Notes under the pieces: generated by a model
Seen by the model: the letters and a program-made list of their open reading frames with translations, nothing else
Database searches by the model: none
What the model was told of the DNA's origin: nothing
Part shown: one piece after another, positions 55,249 to 64,000 of the stretch
How positions within the stretch are numbered: position 1 is the stretch's first letter
Layout: each line of letters begins with the position of its first letter
Translations under genes and position numbers: made by a program
DNA from: Plasmopara viticola
Lineage: Eukaryota > Oomycota > Peronosporomycetes > Peronosporales > Peronosporaceae
DNA length: 64,000 nt
NCBI GenBank assembly: GCA_001695595.3
Contig: MBPM02000050.1
Span: 434,001-498,000 of the forward strand
Reading direction: 5' to 3'

Positions 55249-58200
55249 AAGCTCCGTCTTCCCTGACTCCGACACCGACTTCGCCCTTGCCATGGACGCC
55301 TCCACCACCAATCGCATCAACAAGTTCGATGGAACGAACTTCCACACTTGGAAGTTTAAAATGCAGATGGTGCTGGAGGAGCGTGACTTGTGGGAAGTGG
55401 TGAGCGGGGAGATCAAGCTGGAACACCTGACTACTGCGCTGGACCAGAACACGTTCAAGCGCAAGTCGAGGAAGGCGCTCGCGATCATCTGTCTTGCGAT
55501 GGAGGACTCGCAGCTGCCGTTGGTTCGTTCGGCGAGTGGGGCACACGATGCATGGTCGCGGCTTGAGGGACATTTCGAGAAGAAGAGCCTTGCGAATAAG
55601 CTCTTTCTTCGTCGTCGCTTCTTCACGGCCAAGATGGATGAAGGGGAAGATGTGCTCGCGCACATTAACAAGATGAAGACGCTGGCGGAGCAGCTCGACG
55701 CTGTGGGTGCTCCGGTTAGCGAGGACGACCTTGTGATCACGCTATTGGCAAGTCTCAGCGAGTCGTACGCGTTTCTTATCACGGCACTCGAGTCAAGAGC
55801 CGACTCTTTATCGTGGGAACTCGTCACGTCTCGGCTGCTACACGAAGACTTGAAGCGCAAAGAGCAAGGTGGCGGCGTCGATGGAGCCGCGCACGGCCAA
55901 GGTCAAGCATTTGCAATGGCGGACAATGGACGACGCAAGGGACGACAAGCGTCAGTGAAGGCAAGCAGTACTTGCCACTACTGTGGAGAGCATGGGCATT
56001 GGATTGCCAAGTGCCCGGCTCGAATTCGTGACAATGCGGAACGACAGCGACCGCAGCGTGCTAGTGTCGCGCAAAGTAACGATGACGACTCTGGCGACTA
56101 TCTTTTCTCGGTTGGTGAAGCTGCCTATTCCACCAAGTCGAGCTGTGTGTGGCTAGTTGACTCGGGGGCCACTCAACACATGACATACTCGAAAGAGTAC
56201 ATGAAAAACTACAAGAGAATTGACCCAGTGGATGTGCATCTCGCGGATGATGGCGTGGTTCAAGCTGTGGGGACGGGTGACATCGTTATGTCGATGTTTA
56301 CGCCTCGCGGAATGAAGAAGGGTGTTCTCACTTCGGTTTGGCACATTCCAAAGCTTTCACGCAATTTGTTCTCCGTTGGACGCTTTACAAAGGATGTTGG
56401 CCCAGTCACGTTTGAGCACGACGGCTGCTTTGCTGAAGCAAAAGGTCTTCGCTGGAAGTTGGGCGCTCGTGAGGGAAAGGGGCTGTTCAAGCTCTGCATG
56501 AAGCCAATTATTGAAGACGAGGCCAATTTGACTAGCTCGTTGGGATGCCATGGGGACACCACGTCGTACCTCTGGCACCTTCGACTAGGTCACATTGGTC
56601 ACGGTGGTCTTTCGACTATTGTTGCAAAAGGCTGTGGAGCAGGTATTGACCTGAAGTCTGTTAACAAGTGGGAGCTGTGCAAAGGATGCGCTCTTGGCAA
56701 ACAGACGCGGGTAAGCTTCATGAAGTCTTCACCCAATCGGGCAAAGAAACTTCTTGAAGTCATTCACAGCGATGTGTGTGGACCCATGCAAACGGCGACA
56801 TTCAGTGGCAAGCGCTATTTTGCTACTTTTATCGATGAGAAGTCGCATTACTGTGCTGTGTACTTGCTACGAAACAAGTCCGAGGTTGCCGACAAGTTTG
56901 CTACTTTCGTTGCGATGGCCGAAAACCAGACGAACATGCGCGTTAAATCACTCTGTTGTGATAATGGTGGCGAGTACACTTCTGGAACAATGGCTAAGTT
57001 TTGTGCAGAGCGTGGCATCATACAGAAGTTTACGCCACCATACACGCCACAACTGAATGGAGTCGCAGAACGCATGAATCGTACACTTGTTGAATGTGGA
57101 CGATGTATGCTGGAGCACGCTGGTCTGCCAAAAACTTATTGGGGTGAAGCTGTTTTAACTGCTGCGTTTCTTCGCAACAGATGTCCAACACGAGCTGTTG
57201 AACATGATGCGTCGCCGTTTCAACTGTGGACTGGCAAGAAGCCTTTGTTGGCGAATTTGAAGGTATTCGGCTGCCATGCTTACGTCTCAGTTCCCAAAGA
57301 GAAACGATCCAAGTTTGATGCTCGTTCGACTCGGTGCCGTTTTCTTGGTTATTCAGAACATGAAAAGGCGTACAGGTTTGAAGAAATCGGTAGCGGTCGC
57401 GTTCTATTGAGTCGGGACGCAAATTTCATGGAAGATACTTTTGACGACGAGATACCAAGTACCAAGTCGTCAGAAGCTCTATTTGACGAGACCGAAACAG
57501 CCAATTATGACCGCTCAGAAAATGAAAACGCTATGCAAGATCAGGACATGGAGCCTGAAAAGAAGCAGCACGCGGGCACTCAGCCTATTGTGGACTTGGA
57601 TTTTGAGCCTGGCAGCAAACGACACCAGCGGAACCAATCGCTTGAAAAAGCAGCGAATATTCCAACAGCAAAGAGATCAACTCGCTATCAATCGCTGGAG
57701 GAAATGTCTGCAACGGCCCAAGATTTCGAAGCGGCCTTTGTTGTGGATTCAGTGGGAGAAATGCCGACAACTTTCAAGTCGGCAATGGAATCCAGCAACG
57801 CGGCCGAATGGAAAGAGGCGTGTGATGCCGAAGTGAGCTCTCTTCGCAAGAACAAGACCTGGGACTTAGTACCTTTGCCGAAAGGTCGCCAGGCTATTGG
57901 CTGTAGATGGGTCTTCCGGATCAAAGAAAATCAAGCCGGAAAGATCGAGCGATTCAAAGCACGACTCGTGGCCAAAGGCATTTCTCAGAAGCATGGAGTC
58001 GACTATGAAGAGACTTTCGCTCCAGTGGCCAAGTTTACTTCGATCAGGATTCTACTAAGTCTGTCGGCCAAGCACAATTTGATGCTGCATCAGATGGACG
58101 TCAAGACAGCCTTTCTCAATGGCACATTGGACGAGGACATTTACATGGCGCAACCGGATGGATATGTCAACGACGTATACCCAAACTACGTCTGTCAGCT

Positions 58201-59413
58201 AAAGCGCTCCCTTTATGGTTTGAAGCAGTCGCCACGGATGTGGAACCAGACAATTGACGCGTTCATGCTGGAAATACAGTTTACGAAGTGTGATGCCGAC
58301 CATTGCATTTACGTCAAGCGCAATGACGAAGAATTGATCCTCGTGGCACTTTACGTTGATGACCTGGTGCTTGCGTGCAACAACGACTTGCTGCTGAAGA
58401 GGACTAAGAAAGCACTCAGCGAGCGATTCGAAATGACGGATCTTGGTCGACTCAAGTTCTTTTTGGGCATGGAGATTCATCAAGAAACTTTGAGTGGTAA
58501 CGTGTCCATTCGCCAGACAAAATTCGCGAGTGACATCTTGAAAAAGTTTGGAATGGAAAACAGCAATCCCGTCAGGACGCCGCAAGATCCGGGACTCAAG
58601 TTGACCAAGGCCATGTGCGAAGGGGGGTGTTGTCATGAAGAGACGATGGCAAAAGTCCCTTATCGAAATGCCGTTGGTTGCCTCATGTACTTGATGGTTG
58701 GGACTCGGCCGGACCTAGCAGCCTCAGTGGGAGTACTCAGCCAATTTGCCTCGGACCCATGTCCAACTCACTGGCAGGCACTCAAAAGGGTCTTCCGATA
58801 CATTCAAGGAACAAAGACGCACGGCATTACATTTCAAGCTCAAGACCAAGAAGGACTTCGAGGCTATTCCGATGCAGATTGGGCAGGCGATTTGGAAACC
58901 CGAAGAAGCACAAGCGGTTATGCGTTCATGATGAATGGAGGTTGCATCAGCTGGAGAAGCAAGAAACAACGGACAGTGGCACTTTCTTCTACAGAAGCAG
59001 AGTACATGGCTTTGACAGAAGCAGCTCAAGAGGCAACTTGGTTAAAAACCTTTCTGTGCGAACTTGGTGAACTATCAAGAGGTCAAGCGATCAAGATCTA
59101 CGAGGACAATCAAGGTTCCATCGCTTTGGCTAAGAATCCAGAGTTTCACAAGCGCACCAAGCATATCGACATTCGGTACCACTTCGTGCGGGAGAAAGTA
59201 GAAGACGGTCAAGTCATGCTGCAGTATTGTTCGACGCACGACATGCTCGCTGACATCATGACCAAGCCAATAACTGCGGCCCAATTTCAATATCTTCGGA
59301 ACAAATTGGGCATCAAGTCTTCAAGCGCTGACGAGTCGAGTGGGAGTGTTGAGGATACTGTTGTCGAAGATGCTGGTGATGATACGCCTCGACCAGCGAC
59401 TACATATCGGTAA
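55241..59413 (+). CDS. M2 Gag-Pol polyprotein, intact (1390 aa)
   Basis: Makes Gag and the enzymes for self-copying in one chain. Gag is at about 1-240. The zinc knuckle CHYCGEHGHWIAKC is at 245-258 and protease DSG at 307-309. Integrase zinc residues are H446, H451, C480, C483; its catalytic triad D511, D574, E610 has the D-35-E spacing. GKKPL and KVFGCHAYVSVPKEKR follow, then an acidic linker with a basic cluster (GSKRHQR, AKRSTR). RT starts near 890 and has YVDD at 1038-1041. RNase H D1211, E1252 and D1289 are present. No stop or frameshift. ATG 55241 is the first AUG; ATG 55292 (residue 18, GCCATGGAC context) is an alternative start. Residues 1370-1390 are encoded by the 3' LTR. Gag and Pol share one frame, so their ratio must be set after translation or by splicing. 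Confidence 0.96.
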   Translation: MSPSSVFPDSDTDFALAMDASTTNRINKFDGTNFHTWKFKMQMVLEERDLWEVVSGEIKLEHLTTALDQNTFKRKSRKALAIICLAMEDSQLPLVRSASGAHDAWSRLEGHFEKKSLANKLFLRRRFFTAKMDEGEDVLAHINKMKTLAEQLDAVGAPVSEDDLVITLLASLSESYAFLITALESRADSLSWELVTSRLLHEDLKRKEQGGGVDGAAHGQGQAFAMADNGRRKGRQASVKASSTCHYCGEHGHWIAKCPARIRDNAERQRPQRASVAQSNDDDSGDYLFSVGEAAYSTKSSCVWLVDSGATQHMTYSKEYMKNYKRIDPVDVHLADDGVVQAVGTGDIVMSMFTPRGMKKGVLTSVWHIPKLSRNLFSVGRFTKDVGPVTFEHDGCFAEAKGLRWKLGAREGKGLFKLCMKPIIEDEANLTSSLGCHGDTTSYLWHLRLGHIGHGGLSTIVAKGCGAGIDLKSVNKWELCKGCALGKQTRVSFMKSSPNRAKKLLEVIHSDVCGPMQTATFSGKRYFATFIDEKSHYCAVYLLRNKSEVADKFATFVAMAENQTNMRVKSLCCDNGGEYTSGTMAKFCAERGIIQKFTPPYTPQLNGVAERMNRTLVECGRCMLEHAGLPKTYWGEAVLTAAFLRNRCPTRAVEHDASPFQLWTGKKPLLANLKVFGCHAYVSVPKEKRSKFDARSTRCRFLGYSEHEKAYRFEEIGSGRVLLSRDANFMEDTFDDEIPSTKSSEALFDETETANYDRSENENAMQDQDMEPEKKQHAGTQPIVDLDFEPGSKRHQRNQSLEKAANIPTAKRSTRYQSLEEMSATAQDFEAAFVVDSVGEMPTTFKSAMESSNAAEWKEACDAEVSSLRKNKTWDLVPLPKGRQAIGCRWVFRIKENQAGKIERFKARLVAKGISQKHGVDYEETFAPVAKFTSIRILLSLSAKHNLMLHQMDVKTAFLNGTLDEDIYMAQPDGYVNDVYPNYVCQLKRSLYGLKQSPRMWNQTIDAFMLEIQFTKCDADHCIYVKRNDEELILVALYVDDLVLACNNDLLLKRTKKALSERFEMTDLGRLKFFLGMEIHQETLSGNVSIRQTKFASDILKKFGMENSNPVRTPQDPGLKLTKAMCEGGCCHEETMAKVPYRNAVGCLMYLMVGTRPDLAASVGVLSQFASDPCPTHWQALKRVFRYIQGTKTHGITFQAQDQEGLRGYSDADWAGDLETRRSTSGYAFMMNGGCISWRSKKQRTVALSSTEAEYMALTEAAQEATWLKTFLCELGELSRGQAIKIYEDNQGSIALAKNPEFHKRTKHIDIRYHFVREKVEDGQVMLQYCSTHDMLADIMTKPITAAQFQYLRNKLGIKSSSADESSGSVEDTVVEDAGDDTPRPATTYR
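59338..59346 (+). other. Polypurine tract of M2, inside the coding frame
   Basis: GAGTGGGAG immediately upstream of the 3' LTR, the expected primer for plus-strand DNA. It codes for part of SSGS, so the polyprotein passes through it. The same tract precedes the 3' LTRs of A, B and K (GAGTGGAAG in E). Confidence 0.72.
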
Positions 59414-59636
59414 GTACCGGTATCTGCAATCAGTTGATGACTGACTGAGGGAGCGGGTTCAAGATGGGCAAATGATCGGTTTCGGGATGGGAAGATGATT
59501 GCGCCCGGATGGTGAGTTGCTCTGATTGGCTTAGATAAATCATTGGCTTAGAGGTAGCATGTAGTTGTGAACTAAGGACCTTTTTAAATATATTCACTTT
59601 GCATTTTGCCAACTAGTGCACACTCGAGCTTCTTCA
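59347..59636 (+). repeat. 3' LTR of M2 (290 bp)
   Basis: Two differences from the 5' LTR (GATGACTG against GATGGCTG, AAGATGAT against AAGTTGAT). Holds the polyprotein stop TAA 59411. Followed by GGAGC and M1 sequence. Confidence 0.95.
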
Positions 59637-61086
59637 GGAGCCGCGCACGGCCAAGGTCAAGCATTTGCAATGGCGGACAATGGACGACGCAAGGGACGAC
59701 AAGCGTCGGTGAAGGCAAGCAGTACTTGCCACTACTGTGGAGAGCATGGGCATTGGATTGCCAAGTGCCCGGCTCGAATTCGTGACAATGCGGAACGACA
59801 GCGACCGCAGCGTGCTAGTGTCGCGCAAAGTAACGATGACGACTCTGGCGACTATCTTTTCTCGGTTGGTGAAGCTGCCTATTCCACCAAGTCGAGCTGT
59901 GTGTGGCTAGTTGACTCGGGGGCCACTCAACACATGACATACTCGAAAGAGTACATGAAAAACTACAAGAGAATTGACCCAGTGGATGTGCATCTCGCGG
60001 ATGATGGCGTGGTTCAAGCTGTGGGGACGGGTGACATCGTTATGTCGATGTTTACGCCTCGCGGAATGAAGAAGGGTGTTCTCACTTCGGTTTGGCACAT
60101 TCCAAAGCTTTCACGCAATTTGTTCTCCGTTGGACGCTTTACAAAGGATGTTGGCCCAGTCACGTTTGAGCACGACGGCTGCTTTGCTGAAGCAAAAGGT
60201 CTTCGCTGGAAGTTGGGCGCTCGTGAGGGAAAGGGGCTGTTCAAGCTCTGCATGAAGCCAATTATTGAAGACGAGGCCAATTTGACTAGCTCGTTGGGAT
60301 GCCATGGGGACACCACGTCGTACCTCTGGCACCTTCGACTAGGTCACATTGGTCACGGTGGTCTTTCGACTATTGTTGCAAAAGGCTGTGGAGCAGGTAT
60401 TGACCTGAAGTCTGTTAACAAGTGGGAGCTGTGCAAAGGATGCGCTCTTGGCAAACAGACGCGGGTAAGCTTCATGAAGTCTTCACCCAATCGGGCAAAG
60501 AAACTTCTTGAAGTCATTCACAGCGATGTGTGTGGACCCATGCAAACGGCGACATTCAGTGGCAAGCGCTATTTTGCTACTTTTATCGATGAGAAGTCGC
60601 ATTACTGTGCTGTGTACTTGCTACGAAACAAGTCCGAGGTTGCCGACAAGTTTGCTACTTTCGTTGCGATGGCCGAAAACCAGACGAACATGCGCGTTAA
60701 ATCACTCTGTTGTGATAATGGTGGCGAGTACACTTCTGGAACAATGGCTAAGTTTTGTGCAGAGCGTGGCATCATACAGAAGTTTACGCCACCATACACG
60801 CCACAACTGAATGGAGTCGCAGAACGCATGAATCGTACACTTGTTGAATGTGGACGATGTATGCTGGAGCACGCTGGTCTGCCAAAAACTTATTGGGGTG
60901 AAGCTGTTTTAACTGCTGCGTTTCTTCGCAACAGATGTCCAACACGAGCTGTTGAACATGATGCGTCGCCGTTTCAACTGTGGACTGGCAAGAAGCCTTT
61001 GTTGGCGAATTTGAAGGTATTCGGCTGCCATGCTTACGTCTCAGTTCCCAAAGAGAAACGATCCAAGTTTGATGCTCGTTCGACTC
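59637..61086 (+). pseudogene. M1 knuckle-protease-integrase, resumed after M2
   Basis: From GAAHGQGQAF through CHYCGEHGHWIAKC, LVDSGATQHM, YLWHLRLGH, CKGC, IHSDVCGP, CCDNGGEYTS, NGVAERMNR to KRSKFDARST, with no stop. It is nearly identical to M2 55883-57331. Ends at GACTC 61082-61086 where N inserts; linker, RT and RNase H are not in the window. Confidence 0.94.
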
Positions 61087-61420
61087 TGTTGACAAGAATG
61101 CGCCTCGACAAGATACTGGTGTTGTCGAAGATGCTGTGAAAGTAACGCCTCGACCAGCGACTTCATACCGGTAAGTACCGGTATCTGCAATCAGTTGATG
61201 ACTGACTTAGGGAGCGGGTTCAAGATGGGCAAAAGATCGGTTTCATGATGGGAAGATGATTGCGCCCGGATGGGATGATGATTGCGCCCGGATGGTGAGT
61301 CATTCTGATTGGCTTAGATTAATCATTGGCTTAGAGGTAGCATGTAGTTGCGAACTAAGGACCATTAAATATATTTACTTTGCATTTTGCCAACTAGTGC
61401 TCACTTCGACCTTATCAATA
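61087..61420 (+). repeat. 5' LTR of N (334 bp, extended start)
   Basis: Begins TGTTGACAAGAATGCGCC; the common group-1 start TGTTGTCGAAGATGCTG appears only about 33 bp further in. Carries two 22-bp units (second changed) and ends CTTATCAATA, with terminal TA as in array A. Followed by GGTTATGAGCCC. Confidence 0.9.
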
Positions 61421-61424
61421 GGTT

Positions 61425-64000
61425 ATGAGCCCAAGCCCCGCCGACTCTGCCTCCCCCTTCTCTGACTCTGCCTTCGCCACCATGGACGCGTCTATGCCAA
61501 GTCGAATCAACAAGTTCGACGGCACCAACTTCCACACCTGGAAGTTCAAGATGCAGATGGTGCTGGAGGAGAGGGACCTGTGGGAAGTCGCAAGTGGTGA
61601 GATCAAGCTGGAGCACTGCACGAATGCGATGGATCAGTCGACTTACAAGAGGAAGTCTCGGAAAGCGCTAGCGATAATCTGTCTTGCGATGGAAGACTCG
61701 CAACTGCCACTGGTCCGGTCGTCAAGTGGTGCGCACGATGCATGGTCAAGGCTCGAGGGACATTTCGAGAAGAAGAGTTTGGCCAATAAGCTCTTTCTTC
61801 GTCGTCGTTTCTTCACGGCCAAGATGGAAGAAGGTGAGGATGTGCTCGCGCATATCAACAAGATGAAGACTCTAGCGGAGCAACTCGACGCGGTTGGTGC
61901 TCCAGTAAGCGAGGACGACTTGGTGATCACGCTTCTTGCAAGTCTCAGTGAGTCGTTCGCATTTCTCATTACAGCATTGGAGTCAAGAGCCGACTCGCTG
62001 TCTTGGGAGCTTGTGACGTCTCGGCTGCTTCACGAGGATATGAAGCGCAAGGAACACGATGGCGGCGTCGATGGAGCCGTGCACGGTCAGGTGCAAGCAT
62101 TCGTGTCAGCGGACAATGGACGGCGCAAGGGACGACAAGTCTCAATCAAGCCCACGAGTACCTGCCACTACTGTGGCGAGCAAGGGCACTGGATCGCAAA
62201 ATGTCCGGCTCGAATTCGAGAGAATGGAGAGCGTCAAAGGACGCAACGCGCTAATGTCGCGCAGAGTGAGGATTACTCTGGCGAATTTTTGTTTTCGGTT
62301 GGTGGGAGTACCACCAAGTCAAGTTCTGTGTGGCTGGTCGACTCGGGTGCGACGCAGCACATGACGTACTCGCGAGAGTACATGAAGAATTACAAGACAA
62401 TCTCACCGATGGACGTGCATCTTGCAGATGATGGAGTGGTTCAGGCAGTGGGCACGGGTGACATTGTTATGTCTATGGCTACTCCGCGCGGACTCAAGAA
62501 GGGTGTGCTTACTACAGTGTGGCACATCCCAAAGCTTTCGCGCAATCTTTTTTCCGTTGGACGCTTTACGAAGGATGTTGGCCCGGTCACGTTTGAGCGC
62601 GATGGATGTTTTGCCGAAGTTAAAGGTGTCCGTTGGAAGCTTGGTGTTCGCGAAGGCAAGGGTTTGTTCAGGCTCTGCATGACGCCTGTCAATGTTGACG
62701 CAGCCAATGTGACCAGTTCGTCGGGATGCCATGGGGACACCACGTCGTACCTCTGGCACCTTCGACTTGGCCACATTGGTTACGGCGGTCTCGATGCCAT
62801 TGTCAAGAAGAAGTATGGAATTGGTATCAACCTCAAGACAGCTACTCAGTGGGAAACATGCGAGGGCTGTGCGCTGGGCAAACAGACGCGGGTGAGCTTT
62901 ATGAACTCCTCCCCAAGTCGTGCCAAACACGTGTTGGAGACTATTCACAGCGACGTGTGCGGTCCCATGCAATCACCAACGTTTGGAGGCAAGCGCTATT
63001 TCGTTACATTTGTTGACGAAAAGTCGCATTTTTGCGTTGTCTTCTTGCTCAGAAACAAGTCTGAAGTATTCGACAAGTTTGCAGAATTTGTTGCGCTAGC
63101 GGAAAACCAAACTTGCCGCCGCGTCAAGACACTTCGTTGCGATAATGGCGGAGAATACGTGAACGGCGCCATGGCGAAGTTCTGTGCAGAGCGTGGTATT
63201 GTACAGAAATTGACACCGCCGTACACACCCCAGCTAAATGGCGTTGCAGAGCGAATGAATCGGACGCTTGTGGAATGTGCTCGCTGTATGCTAGAGCACG
63301 CCAACTTGCCGAAGTCTTACTGGGGTGAAGCCGTCATGACTGCCACTTTCCTACGGAATCGGTGCCCAACGCGCGCCATCAAGTCCGACATGTCACCTCA
63401 TCAAATTTGGACCGGCAAGAAACCGCTTCTGGCAAACCTTAAGGTTTTTGGTTGCCACGCGTACGTTCAAGTGCCGAAGGAAAAACGGACCAAGTTTGAT
63501 GCTCGATCGGTGCGGTGCCGATTTCTTGGTTACTCGGATCACGAAAAAGCGTACCGCTTTGAAGAAATTGTGAGTGGTCGAGTATTGTGAGCCGCGACGC
63601 ACAGTTCATGGAGGATGTCTTCGACAGTGGGAGACGAAGTTATGACAGCAATGAAGTGATTATTCAAGATGATGCAAGCGATTGTTCGGCAGGATCTAAT
63701 GGGACTGACTGTGAGCAAGATGAAGTTTCGGCTCCGGATGTGGAGGTCGAACCAGGAAGCAAGCGTATTCAGCGGTCGCGATCGCTAGAGAAGGTTGCAG
63801 ACTCCCAAGGCCCAAGCGCCAAAGCCGACCACAGATGTCACTGGACGAGATGTCAGCAGTAGCTCACGGAGATGGCGATTTTGAAGCGGCCTTTGTTGTA
63901 GATTCAGTGGGAGAAGTGCCAACTACGTACAAGTCGGCAATGGAATCTAGCAACGCGGCCAAGTGGAAAGAGGCATGCGACTCGGAAATCGATTCCCTCC
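61425..64000 (+). pseudogene. N Gag-Pol polyprotein, mosaic, two frameshifts, runs off window
   Basis: The first 105 codons are almost identical in DNA to K (MSPSPADSASPFSDS; ATG 61482 in CACCATGG). From about 61743 the sequence becomes M/B-like (TAKMEEGEDVL). Knuckle CHYCGEQGHWIAKC, protease LVDSGATQHM, integrase YLWHLRLGH, CEGC, IHSDVCGP, RCDNGGEYVN and NGVAERMNR are intact to 63588. A 1-bp deletion near 63586 shifts the frame (continues from 63587), and another indel near 63800 shifts it again in the linker. The coding remnant reaches base 64000 before RT. Confidence 0.92.

Larger units (their letters stand above)
54947..59636 (+). mobile_element. Complete, apparently intact copia element M2, TSD GGAGC
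   Basis: 4,690 bp. LTRs of 290 bp (54947-55236 and 59347-59636) differ at two positions. Target duplication GGAGC is at 54942-54946 and 59637-59641. One polyprotein of 1390 codons fills the internal region. It is inserted in its near-identical sibling M1, between the Gag body and the knuckle. Confidence 0.96.
54006..61086 (+). mobile_element. Copia element M1, split by M2 and truncated by N
   Basis: 5' LTR 54006-54295, Gag 54300-54946, insertion of M2 (TSD GGAGC 54942-54946 and 59637-59641), then knuckle to integrase 59637-61086. M1 is nearly identical to M2 throughout. It is cut by the LTR of N after GACTC. Confidence 0.94.

Noticed and set aside
1..64000. Env-like third gene, as in Sireviruses or retroviruses
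   Set aside because: RNase H is followed directly by the polypurine tract and LTR in every element. There is no room for another gene.
1..64000. Repeat-induced point mutation of the fungal type
   Set aside because: The C-to-T changes are few and not confined to one dinucleotide, M1/M2, A1/A2 and B are nearly unmutated, and RIP is a fungal process while the promoter motifs point to an oomycete.

Overview
The window holds no recognisable host gene. It is a deep nest of Ty1/copia (Pseudoviridae-type) LTR retrotransposons, almost all on the + strand. The host is most likely an oomycete (Phytophthora or downy-mildew type). The main reason is that the LTR core promoters carry an oomycete-style initiator, TCACTTT, followed by a flanking element, CATTTTGCC. 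No bacterial feature, tRNA, rRNA or CRISPR array was seen.

Four LTR groups can be told apart. Group 1 has LTRs of about 280-300 bp starting TGTTG and a Gag starting MSPS; it includes elements E, H, J, K, P, C, A, B, M1, M2 and N and fragment Q. Group 2 has 259-bp LTRs running TATTG...CAACA and a Gag starting MSPT (D, F1, F2, two isolated LTRs). Group 3 (element I) has a group-2-like protein but a chimeric LTR. Group 4 (element L) has a 343-bp LTR. In groups 1-3 the first ATG of gag lies inside a primer-binding site complementary to the anticodon arm of initiator tRNA-Met. One long polyprotein (Gag, CCHC knuckle, DSG protease, HHCC/DDE integrase, reverse transcriptase, RNase H) fills the whole internal region. 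In group 1 it even ends inside the 3' LTR.

Layout: 1-1200, 3' end of element E0. 1201-2224, fragment Q. 2225-13734, tandem E1-E2 sharing an LTR, with a group-2 solo LTR in E1 and the full-length group-2 element D at the same site in E2. 13735-21308, tandem F1-F2 sharing an LTR. 21309-21448, LTR fragment. 21449-23098, H. 23099-27737, I. 27738-31499, J. 31500-36120, K. 36121-36523, inverted end of P. 36524-37982 and 51694-53186, C. 37983-51693, tandem A1-A2 inserted in C (TSD GGATG), with B inserted in A2 at 46560-51223 (TSD CCAAG). 53187-54005, L, with a solo LTR inside (TSD CTAAA). 54006-61086, M1, with the intact element M2 at 54947-59636 (TSD GGAGC). 61087-64000, N, running off the end.

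M2 is the only element with an uninterrupted full polyprotein (1390 codons) and all catalytic motifs, so it is the best candidate for a recently active, possibly supplying, copy. B has apparently identical LTRs but one frameshift. The others are broken by stops, indels or nested insertions. Most interruptions do not resume inside the window, so the right half of the nest should lie beyond base 64000.
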